64,000 nucleotides of DNA. Origin: Muribaculaceae bacterium (GTDB taxonomy: Bacteria > Bacteroidota > Bacteroidia > Bacteroidales > Muribaculaceae). The position numbers and the translations under genes were made by a program. This document shows, piece by piece, positions 51,833-59,506 of the stretch. The notes beneath the pieces are model-generated. The model was not told the DNA's origin. It made no database searches and saw only the letters and a list, made by a program, of their open reading frames with translations. How positions within the stretch are numbered: position 1 is the stretch's first letter; each line of letters begins with the position of its first letter. Where the stretch lies: assembly GCA_017935045.1 (NCBI GenBank), contig JAGBIJ010000039.1, forward strand, positions 1-64,000, in the 5' to 3' direction.

Positions 51833-53278
51833 TTAGAATCGGGTATAGAGGAATGCATTGTTCGTAGCGCCTACGAGCAGGGCGACACTGGCAGTCAGAA
51901 GCACAGCCGACACCACAATCTGGGTGGTCACGGATATGGTGGCGTGGACTGCCTTATGCCGGCCGGTCAGCTTGCTGTGTGCGCGTGTTACCCAGCCGCG
52001 CACAGGCATGCAGAAAAGTATGGCGGCGGTCCAGAGCCAGAAATTGTCGAATATCGCGCTGGCCACAGTAAAGTCAGTCGGATGCTCCGTATGTCCGAAC
52101 AGCGCCGCGAAAAATACTTTCATGGCACTCATGTCCTCAAAATAAAATATGCCCCAGCCCAAAACTATCAGCAGAAGGCTATAAACATACAGCAGCGGCC
52201 GGGGTATATGTTTGCTCCATGGGAGGATGGTAAACTTTTCGACCATAACTATCAGGCCGAAATATAGGCCCCAGATGATGAAATTCCAGCTTGCTCCGTG
52301 CCACATACCGGTCAGAAACCATACTATCAGTATATTGAGTACCTGTCTGCGTCGATTGCCTCCCAAGGGGATGTAGACATAATCGCGGAAAAAGCTGCCG
52401 AGCGATATATGCCACCTGCGCCAGAACTCGGTAATCGATCGGCTGCAGTAGGGATGGTTGAAGTTTTCAGGAAAGTGGAAGCCAAGGCAGCGTCCCATGC
52501 CGATGGCCATGTCGGAATAACCGGAAAAATCGAAATATATCTGAAACGTGAACGCTATGATGCCGACCCACGCCCCACCCGTAGAAAGCGAGGGCAGACC
52601 GTTGGCCAGAAACTGATCGGCTATTTCCGAGAACTGATTGGCCAGAATCACTTTCTTGCCCAGACCGATGACGAATCTGAAAATACCGTCCGACATATCC
52701 TCCACGCTGACGCGTCGGTCATTGATTTCCCGTGCGATACTGCCGTATCTTACTATCGGACCGGCTATCAGCTGAGGAAACATGGATATGTAGAGCAACA
52801 GATCCACATACCGTTTCTGAGCCGGCGATTCCTCCCGATAGACATCTGCAAGATAGGATATACTCTGAAATATATAGAAACTGATACCTATAGGCAGCCC
52901 TATCTGCGGCACTGCAAGCGGTACATGCAGGTCAACAAGAATCCGGGCGAAGAAACCGAGATATTTGAACGAGCCCAGAATAAGCAGATTGGCGACCAGA
53001 CCGGTAACGAAAGCCATCTTCCTGTGATGACGGGAGCTTACCATCCATCTTGCCGACAAATAGTTGAGCAAGACTGTGATAACCATCAATATCACGTACA
53101 CAGGCTCTCCCCACGCATAAAATATAAGTGAGAACAGCACCAACGCCATATTCTTGAAAGTATGGCGGGGTCTGCCGTCCTGTCTTTTGAGAGCCTTGTC
53201 GGCCAGCGATGCCAGCGAATACAGCAGTATGAACGCCGGGAGAAATACGAACAGAAAAAACAAATCAGAGAATACCAT
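51833..53278 (-). CDS. MBOAT-family O-acyltransferase (AlgI-like)
   Basis: A 481-residue polytopic inner-membrane protein moving acetyl groups across the membrane to extracytoplasmic partners. Family motifs: GLPIGISFYIFQSISYLADVYR (127-148, key part GISFYIFQSISY), FPQLIAGPIVRY, FDFSGYSDMAIGMG, ITEFWRRWHISLGSFFRDYVY with H290, and the catalytic His327 in TGMWHGASWNFIIWG. All are intact. It lies between the SGNH hydrolase (15-base gap) and two DHHW genes, the same protein set as alginate acetylation. Confidence 0.95.
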   Translation of the reverse strand: MVFSDLFFLFVFLPAFILLYSLASLADKALKRQDGRPRHTFKNMALVLFSLIFYAWGEPVYVILMVITVLLNYLSARWMVSSRHHRKMAFVTGLVANLLILGSFKYLGFFARILVDLHVPLAVPQIGLPIGISFYIFQSISYLADVYREESPAQKRYVDLLLYISMFPQLIAGPIVRYGSIAREINDRRVSVEDMSDGIFRFVIGLGKKVILANQFSEIADQFLANGLPSLSTGGAWVGIIAFTFQIYFDFSGYSDMAIGMGRCLGFHFPENFNHPYCSRSITEFWRRWHISLGSFFRDYVYIPLGGNRRRQVLNILIVWFLTGMWHGASWNFIIWGLYFGLIVMVEKFTILPWSKHIPRPLLYVYSLLLIVLGWGIFYFEDMSAMKVFFAALFGHTEHPTDFTVASAIFDNFWLWTAAILFCMPVRGWVTRAHSKLTGRHKAVHATISVTTQIVVSAVLLTASVALLVGATNNAFLYTRF

Positions 53279-53293
53279 TGCCTGAAATTCCTT

Positions 53294-54043
53294 TTATAGT
53301 CCGTCGATGATGTTTTTTATGATTGCCGACAGACGATTGCCATTGGCTTTGGCGCCGGCCACTGAGGTGTGGATTCCATCGTAGGTGTTTACCCTGCGGC
53401 GCAGTTCATCCTCGCGCCGGACGCATCCTACCTGGTCCATGCGTATTATCCAGTAGCCGGCATCGACAGCCAACGCCTCCATTCGCTCGGAAAAATCATT
53501 TAACACCTCGTTACTGATTCTGGTAGACTCAATGGGGGAGAGCAATATGATTTGAGCGTCGGGATAATCCCTATGCAGCAAAGAGCAATCATACATGATA
53601 GCCCCCTGGGCACTGACCGTACCTGCACCTCTGTCGGCAAGTGCGTCAGGTCTTTTGTCCGGAAACAGCAAATCATTGGTGCCCGCGGCTACTATTATGA
53701 CGTTGGGCTTCTGTTGCTGTCCGCCGGCTACCGCATTGTTCAGGCGGAGAATCTGATTATAGATTACATTGTCATCGCCTATCACGCCTATATTTTCCGT
53801 TATATTATCCTTAGTATCGGCCGTATGGCTCCATGTGGCGCCACTACGCGCATAGCTTCGGCAGGAGCGCGGAGCAAATGATTTAGCGAACCAGTAATTC
53901 CATCCTTTGGGTCCGGAGCAATCATCGCCCCCAATCCATGTGTTGGAATCTCCTAAAATCACTACATCGGCTTCAGCCGGGGCGAATGCCTGCAACGAAC
54001 ATATAGCCAACATAGCCAATAATGAGCAAAACAGTCTTTTCAT
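53294..54043 (-). CDS. Secreted SGNH/GDSL-family hydrolase
   Basis: A 249-residue exported esterase-type protein. Signal peptide 1-25 (LLAMLAICSLQAFAPAEA). Block I is VILGDSNTW (nucleophile Ser33), block III VAAGTNDLLF and block V YDGIHTSVAGAKAN with the Asp-x-x-His pair. It is first in the acetylation unit, so its natural role could be removing or transferring acetyl groups on the same polysaccharide. Promoter just upstream (54048-54079). Confidence 0.9.
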   Translation of the reverse strand: MKRLFCSLLAMLAICSLQAFAPAEADVVILGDSNTWIGGDDCSGPKGWNYWFAKSFAPRSCRSYARSGATWSHTADTKDNITENIGVIGDDNVIYNQILRLNNAVAGGQQQKPNVIIVAAGTNDLLFPDKRPDALADRGAGTVSAQGAIMYDCSLLHRDYPDAQIILLSPIESTRISNEVLNDFSERMEALAVDAGYWIIRMDQVGCVRREDELRRRVNTYDGIHTSVAGAKANGNRLSAIIKNIIDGL

Positions 54044-54047
54044 GCTG

Positions 54048-54079
54048 CGAAATTACGAAAAATATCCGGACAAGCCAAA
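54048..54079 (-). promoter_or_regulatory. Promoter of the O-acetylation unit (TTTG-N20-TAATTTCG)
   Basis: On the minus strand TTTG (54079-54076) is followed after exactly 20 bases by TAATTTCG (54055-54048), one base off consensus. The leader is very short, so transcription begins close to or at the SGNH start. Confidence 0.6.
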
Positions 54080-54231
54080 TAGTAAGGACGTTAGTTTGCA
54101 TTAACAGACCTGTGCCAGACCGACACAGCGCCCTTGCGGATTTTCATAATAGAAATATTGTGAGACAGACCGTTATACACCGACACGCCATAATTATAGC
54201 ATTTGAGGCGGAGTATTTGACAAAAAAGTGT

Positions 54232-54239
54232 TAACTTCG
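54232..54239 (+). promoter_or_regulatory. Possible promoter -7 box (TAACTTCG) upstream of the small membrane gene and dxs
   Basis: One mismatch to TAnnTTTG, 23 bases before the ATG at 54263. No TTG at N20. It carries the same TTCG variant as the divergent acetylation promoter. Confidence 0.35.
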
Positions 54240-54262
54240 CAATCTGAACTTTCTTATCGGAT

Positions 54263-54430
54263 ATGAGTACAATACATAAGTTTTTACTTGTGGTTTTCGC
54301 ATTGCTGTGGCTCGGTCTGGCATACCTTATGCTGGACTTAGGCGGTGTCACGCTTTACAACATATTAGTGGCGTTGCTTGCCGGAGCATTGATTTTCGTA
54401 CCTTTATGGAAACGATGGAAAGGTCAGTAA
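54263..54430 (+). CDS. Small two-helix membrane protein (55 residues)
   Basis: Translates from ATG 54263 to TAA 54428-54430 as 55 residues: a positive N terminus, hydrophobic helix FLLVVFALLWLGLAYLML (7-24), a short loop DLGGVTLYN, a second helix ILVALLAGALIFVPLW (34-49) and a basic end KRWKGQ. The hairpin layout with charged ends is typical of small regulatory or assembly membrane proteins. It is followed after 18 bases by dxs. I do not recognise the family. Confidence 0.65.
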   Translation: MSTIHKFLLVVFALLWLGLAYLMLDLGGVTLYNILVALLAGALIFVPLWKRWKGQ

Positions 54431-54448
54431 TGTATTGAAGTTGTAATA

Positions 54449-56395
54449 ATGTCAGAAAGCAAAGACAATAGTTCTGTTTCTCCGGATTTACTTGAAGGCA
54501 TCTATACTCCTGATGACCTGCGCCAGCTGTCTCCCGACGATTTGCCTGCTGTCTGTGCTGCACTCAGACAGCAGATCATCAGCACCCTCAGTGTCAATCC
54601 CGGCCATTTCGCCTCGTCCATGGGCGCTGTGGAGCTGACCGTAGCGCTTCACTACGTCTACGATACTCCGCAAGACAGGATAGTATGGGACGTAGGACAT
54701 CAGGCATACGCCCATAAACTGCTCACAGGACGGCGTGACAGATTTTCTACCCTGCGCAAGAAAGGCGGCCTGAGTGGTTTTCCTAATCCATCGGAAAGCG
54801 AATATGATACTTTTATGGCTGGACATGCCTCCAACAGTATTTCAGCTGCCCTCGGCATGGCTATAGCCGACCGACTGACCCCAGGGCATGAGAGGCGACG
54901 CACAGTAGCCGTTACAGGCGATGCCAGCATTTCCGGCGGCCTGGCTTTCGAAGGGCTGAACAATGCCTCCAACAATGACAACAATCTGCTGATAATCCTC
55001 AATGACAACGATATGTCGATAGACGACAATGTCGGTGCCCTTCACAGATATTTGTCACGCCTGTCTACCTCAGCCGGCTACAACCGCATGCGGTACCGTG
55101 CCTACCGCTTTCTCAAGCGCCATAATTTCGTAAGCGAGAAGGGCAGGGGCATCCTCATACGCTTTACCAATGCCGTCAAAAGCCTTGTATCGCGTCGTCA
55201 GAACATTTTCGATGGCTTGAATATCAGATATTTCGGTCCGATAGACGGCCATGATGTCAAGAACCTGGTCAAAGTGCTTAATGAAATAAAGGATATGCAG
55301 GGCCCCCGTCTGCTGCATATCTGCACAGTAAAAGGCAAAGGTTATGCCCCGGCCGAGCAGAATCCTACTGTCTGGCACGCCCCCGGCAAATTCGATCCAC
55401 AGACTGGCAAGCGGATTGTATCCGACAGCAAAATACCGAAATGGCAGCAAATATTCGGGCACACGCTTGTAGAGCTGGCAGACAACGATGACCGTATTAC
55501 AGGCATTACCGCGGCAATGCCCTCCGGCACATCTATGAATTGCATGATGGAAAAATATCCACTCCGCACTTTCGACGTAGGCATATCCGAGGGACACGCT
55601 GTTACCTTTGCCGGCGGACTTGCCGCCGCCGGCAAGCGGCCGTTTGTCGCCATATATTCATCGTTTCTCCAAAGAGCATACGACAATATAATTCACGATG
55701 TAGCCATTCAGGGGCTACCGGTCACGTTCTGCATCGACCGCGCCGGCATTGTCGGCGATGACGGAGTGACACACCACGGCCTGTTTGATCTGGCATATAT
55801 GAGTGTGATTCCCGGCCTCAAGGTCTGCTCGCCGATGGATGAGGCATCGCTCCGTAATATGATGTACACCGCGCTGCATCAGGATGGCCCCATGGCGATA
55901 CGCTATCCGCGCGGAGAGGCTTTCAGCAATGACTGGCGGAAGCCGTTCCGGCTCATTGAGATAGGCAAGGCACGCAGACTCATGGAAGGCAGGCCGGGTG
56001 GCGTGGCTGTGATGACAATCGGTCCGGTCGGTCACGAAATTGCGGAAATCGCCGAGACACTGAAAAACGACAATATAGAAATAGCGCATTACGATATGCG
56101 ATGGCTGCGGCCCTTGGATCGCACTGCCGTATGCGAGGCGGCCGCACGCTATTCAGCCATCATTACTGTAGAAGACGGCACTGTGAACGGCGGACTGGGC
56201 AGCGCAATCGTAGACACAATAGCGGAGTGCGGACTGCGTACTCCCGTCAGAAAATTAGGTACACCTGACAATCAATGGGTACACCATGGCTCAGTCAGCG
56301 AACTTCGCGCGGACTGCGGCTATGACCGTGGCGGTATCATCACGGCTATACGGGATATGGACTCCTATTGCCGGGAAAAAGAGGCAGACAGATGA
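54449..56395 (+). CDS. dxs: 1-deoxy-D-xylulose-5-phosphate synthase
   Basis: First enzyme of the MEP isoprenoid pathway, supplying undecaprenyl phosphate and quinones. The 648 residues contain GHQAYAHKLLTGRRDRF, the TPP motif from GDASISGGLAFEGLN to NDNDMSID, the catalytic Glu in VGISEGHAVTFAGGLA (EGHAV is an accepted variant of EQHAV), and the C-terminal transketolase part with PRGEAFSND and EDGTVNGGLGSA. Its stop overlaps the trkA start by ATGA. Confidence 0.97.
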   Translation: MSESKDNSSVSPDLLEGIYTPDDLRQLSPDDLPAVCAALRQQIISTLSVNPGHFASSMGAVELTVALHYVYDTPQDRIVWDVGHQAYAHKLLTGRRDRFSTLRKKGGLSGFPNPSESEYDTFMAGHASNSISAALGMAIADRLTPGHERRRTVAVTGDASISGGLAFEGLNNASNNDNNLLIILNDNDMSIDDNVGALHRYLSRLSTSAGYNRMRYRAYRFLKRHNFVSEKGRGILIRFTNAVKSLVSRRQNIFDGLNIRYFGPIDGHDVKNLVKVLNEIKDMQGPRLLHICTVKGKGYAPAEQNPTVWHAPGKFDPQTGKRIVSDSKIPKWQQIFGHTLVELADNDDRITGITAAMPSGTSMNCMMEKYPLRTFDVGISEGHAVTFAGGLAAAGKRPFVAIYSSFLQRAYDNIIHDVAIQGLPVTFCIDRAGIVGDDGVTHHGLFDLAYMSVIPGLKVCSPMDEASLRNMMYTALHQDGPMAIRYPRGEAFSNDWRKPFRLIEIGKARRLMEGRPGGVAVMTIGPVGHEIAEIAETLKNDNIEIAHYDMRWLRPLDRTAVCEAAARYSAIITVEDGTVNGGLGSAIVDTIAECGLRTPVRKLGTPDNQWVHHGSVSELRADCGYDRGGIITAIRDMDSYCREKEADR

Positions 56396-57726
56396 AGATA
56401 GTGATTGCAGGAGCTGGCGAAGTAGGCAGCCACTTGGCCAAAATGCTCTCTAACGAAGATCAGGATATTATTTTGCTCGACAATGACCAGGAGAAGCTGG
56501 ATCTTATCGACAGCAATTATAACCTGATGACATACAACGGATCCACATCCTCTTTCCGCTCTCTGAAAGATGTCGGTATTCAGGATACGGATTTGTTTAT
56601 CGCCGTCACGCCATACGAATCGTCCAATATCCTCTCCTGCGCGATAGCCAAGCAATTAGGTGCGCGCTGTACCGTAGCCCGAATCGACAATTTTGAATTT
56701 CTGAAGACAAGTAACAAAAAGACCTTAGCCGATATCGGTGTAGACCGGCTCATATATCCGGAGCACCTCGCGGCTCAGGAGCTGATTACCGCCCTCGAGC
56801 ACAACTGGGCACGACACTGGGCCGAGCTGGCTCAGGGCCAGCTGCTACTTATAGGTGTCAAGCTCCGGGGTAACAGTCCTTTGATTGACAGGTGTCTGAA
56901 AGACTTGCCCGTATCTCAGCATACATTCCACGTAGCTGCCATAAAGCGCAATCACGAGACTATCATCCCTAATGGCAACGATGCTGTCAGAGATGGAGAT
57001 ATTGTATTTTTCGTGACATTTGAGAAAGACGTGGACGATATCAGGCGGCTCTGCGGCAAAACTGCGTTCCCGATTAAAAAAGTCCTGATAATGGGAGGCA
57101 CCCGTATAGCCATGCGCTTCGCATTGGAAAGCGAGGGGCGCTTCGATATAAAGATAATTGAGCCAAACAGAGCTGTCTGCGAACGCCTCGCCACACGTCT
57201 GCCCGACTGCGAGATAGAACATGGAGATGCCCGTGATGTAGACACACTCAAAGCCAACCATATAGGGCAGTACGATGCTTTTGTCGCTCTGTCAGAGTCG
57301 TCTGAGACCAACATCCTGTCATGCCTTACGGCCAAAGAGTTCGGATTACGCAAGACGGTGGCCGATGTCGAAAACATCCAGCTCATCGGACAGGCCGAAA
57401 GCCTGAACATAGGCACCATACTCAACAAGAAACTTATAGCCTCGTCACGCATCTTCAAGCTTCTGCTTGACGCCGACGAAAGCAATGCCAAATGCTTTGC
57501 CCTGGCCGATGCCGAAGTAGCTGAGCTGCAGGTCAAAGAAAAAGCCCGTATCACACGCGGCATGATCAAAGACCTGCGGCTGCCTTACGGTATGACACTG
57601 GCTGCCGTAATCCATGACGGAGTCTGCTCGCTCGTGACCGGCACAACACGCATTATGCCCGGTGATGGCGTAGTCGTATTCTGTCTGAACGGCACAATAC
57701 ACAAAGTAGAGAAATGGTTTAACTGA
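56392..57726 (+). CDS. trkA: Trk potassium uptake regulatory protein TrkA
   Basis: Cytosolic, NAD-binding gating subunit of the Trk K+ transporter. From ATG 56392 it has 444 residues with two RCK_N/RCK_C pairs: MKIVIAGAGEVGSHLAKML (1-19, GxGxxG) and a second Rossmann segment KKVLIMGGTRIAMRFALE near 228, each followed by a C domain. In the second half the glycine loop is weaker, as usual. The longer frame starts at TTG within dxs and is not used. trkH follows by 11 bases. Confidence 0.95.
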   Translation: MKIVIAGAGEVGSHLAKMLSNEDQDIILLDNDQEKLDLIDSNYNLMTYNGSTSSFRSLKDVGIQDTDLFIAVTPYESSNILSCAIAKQLGARCTVARIDNFEFLKTSNKKTLADIGVDRLIYPEHLAAQELITALEHNWARHWAELAQGQLLLIGVKLRGNSPLIDRCLKDLPVSQHTFHVAAIKRNHETIIPNGNDAVRDGDIVFFVTFEKDVDDIRRLCGKTAFPIKKVLIMGGTRIAMRFALESEGRFDIKIIEPNRAVCERLATRLPDCEIEHGDARDVDTLKANHIGQYDAFVALSESSETNILSCLTAKEFGLRKTVADVENIQLIGQAESLNIGTILNKKLIASSRIFKLLLDADESNAKCFALADAEVAELQVKEKARITRGMIKDLRLPYGMTLAAVIHDGVCSLVTGTTRIMPGDGVVVFCLNGTIHKVEKWFN

Positions 57727-57737
57727 CCTCACGCGAT

Positions 57738-59207
57738 ATGTTCTCAGGACGAAGGTACATCAACATCATAATGCTGCTGCGCGTCATAGGCTGGCTGCTG
57801 CTGATTGAGGCGGGATTCATGCTTGTGCCGTTGATTACTTCGATTATATACCATGAGAGCAGCTGTCTGCACTTCCTTATAGGATTGGGCGCGACCCTCC
57901 TGTCAGGACTGATTATGATGAGTCTCAAGCCTAAAAGCAGGGAAATGGGCAAAAGGGAAGCTATTTTGCTTACCTCTATGGTATGGATTGTGTTCTCACT
58001 GTTCGGCATGATACCGTTTCTTACCTCCCATATTCATTTCAGCTTTACCGACGCATTCTTTGAGACCATAAGCGGATTTACCACTACGGGTCTGTCAGTC
58101 TTGCCAAGCATAGACAATCTGCCCAAAAGCTTCGTGATATGGCGGTGTGTGATGCAATGGATAGGCGGTATGGGAATCATACTCTTTACATTGGCAGTCC
58201 TTCCCATGCTCAATTATCAGGGAGGCATGCAGCTGTTCAATGCGGAAGTGAGCGGTATTACCCACAGTAAGCTACGCCCCAGAGTCAGTTCTACGGCCAA
58301 AGGCCTGTGGGCTGTCTACTTCTGTCTGACGGCAGCCATCATAGTGCTGCTTTCGTTGTCTGAGATGGACATCTTCGATGCGATATGCTACGGATTGTCT
58401 ACCGTCAGCACTGGTGGTTTCGCCACTTCTGATGCCGGCATGGGAGCCTGGGATTCGGTTTACATAAAGACCGTATTCAGCGTTTTCATGTTTCTTGGCG
58501 GAGTAAATTTCGCACTGATGTTTCAGGCCGGAACCGGAAATTTCAAACCTTTACGCCACAATACGGCTTTCCGCTGGTACATCTGGATGACCCTTATTGC
58601 TACAGCTGTAATGGCAATCAGCCTCTCGTTACAGGGCCTCGCCGAAAATGTGGAAGATGTCACTATCGACCCGCTTTTCCAGGCTATATCCGTCATGTCT
58701 TCCACCGGACTTACAGAGCCTGATTTCGCCAGATGGGGCAGTCCGGCCGCCTGTCTGCTGGTCATAATGATGTTTGTAGGAGCATGTGCCGGCAGCACAT
58801 GCGGCGGCGCCAAAATTGATCGTTTTATGGTATGCCTGAAGAACATCAAGAACGAATTTTTCAGAATCATGCACCCGAACGCTGTCCTGACAGTCCGGGT
58901 AAACGGTAAAGGCACCTCATCCGATATTGTGGAAAAAGCGATAATGTTTCTTATCGTATACGTCATGGTCATCGGTCTGGCCGGAACCATATTCGTCTGT
59001 ATGGGAATGAACATGATGGATGCTTACTTTTCAGCCCTTGAAGCCATCTCCAATACCGGCATATCCGTAAGCCTTGATGGAATACCTACTGATTACTCGG
59101 CTTTCCCGACATTGGGGAAATGGGTCCTGTCGCTTGTAATGCTCACAGGTCGTCTGGAATTATATACCGTGTTGCTGCTGTTTACCCCTACATTCTGGAC
59201 CAGATAG
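57738..59207 (+). CDS. trkH: Trk potassium uptake channel TrkH
   Basis: Inner-membrane K+ translocating subunit, 489 residues with about ten helices. The four pore loops are visible by their glycines: SGFTTTGLSVL, STVSTGGFATSDAG, SVMSSTGLTEPDF and AISNTGISVS. Together with trkA it forms the complete two-gene Trk system. The 299 bases after it hold a promoter for ftsK. Confidence 0.95.
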   Translation: MFSGRRYINIIMLLRVIGWLLLIEAGFMLVPLITSIIYHESSCLHFLIGLGATLLSGLIMMSLKPKSREMGKREAILLTSMVWIVFSLFGMIPFLTSHIHFSFTDAFFETISGFTTTGLSVLPSIDNLPKSFVIWRCVMQWIGGMGIILFTLAVLPMLNYQGGMQLFNAEVSGITHSKLRPRVSSTAKGLWAVYFCLTAAIIVLLSLSEMDIFDAICYGLSTVSTGGFATSDAGMGAWDSVYIKTVFSVFMFLGGVNFALMFQAGTGNFKPLRHNTAFRWYIWMTLIATAVMAISLSLQGLAENVEDVTIDPLFQAISVMSSTGLTEPDFARWGSPAACLLVIMMFVGACAGSTCGGAKIDRFMVCLKNIKNEFFRIMHPNAVLTVRVNGKGTSSDIVEKAIMFLIVYVMVIGLAGTIFVCMGMNMMDAYFSALEAISNTGISVSLDGIPTDYSAFPTLGKWVLSLVMLTGRLELYTVLLLFTPTFWTR

Positions 59208-59506
59208 CAAGCGCAGGGCACGATGCTGACGGCAACACCAATTTAGCATATATGTGCAACTTATATTTCATATTTTCTTGAATATTAATGGATAATGACG
59301 CAATATAATTTATTGCTGAATAAAATAGCGGAATTGGCCGGTTTTCTCACTTATTTTTTGTAACTTTGCACGATAATTACATCACGCCCAAGCCGCGTCT
59401 CGGCCGCATCTTCTGCTATATTCCTTCGCATTTACCGGATTATGGCCGAAGATCAGACGCCCTTGATTATATTTTTAAACAGCCGCTAAGCATACGCCAT
59501 CTGTAA
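59208..59506. other. AT-rich intergenic region between trkH and ftsK
   Basis: The first 150 bases are AT-rich without visible hairpin terminator. A promoter box lies at 59361-59368 and an untranslated leader of about 135 bases follows to the ftsK ATG. The stretch TTAAACAGCCGCTAA (59475-59489) nearly repeats TTAAACAGCCTCTAA at 193-207 before the HAD gene. No gene is supported. Confidence 0.45.
59361..59368 (+). promoter_or_regulatory. Promoter -7 box of ftsK-lolA-trxB (TAACTTTG)
   Basis: Perfect TAnnTTTG preceded by TTTTTTG. A TTG (59334-59336) lies 24 bases upstream, longer than usual. The resulting leader is unusually long (about 135 bases). Confidence 0.5.

Noticed and set aside
50751..53131. 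Plus-strand frames opposite the DHHW2 and MBOAT genes
   Set aside because: Both are complements of genes with intact catalytic motifs; composition is typical of shadow frames.
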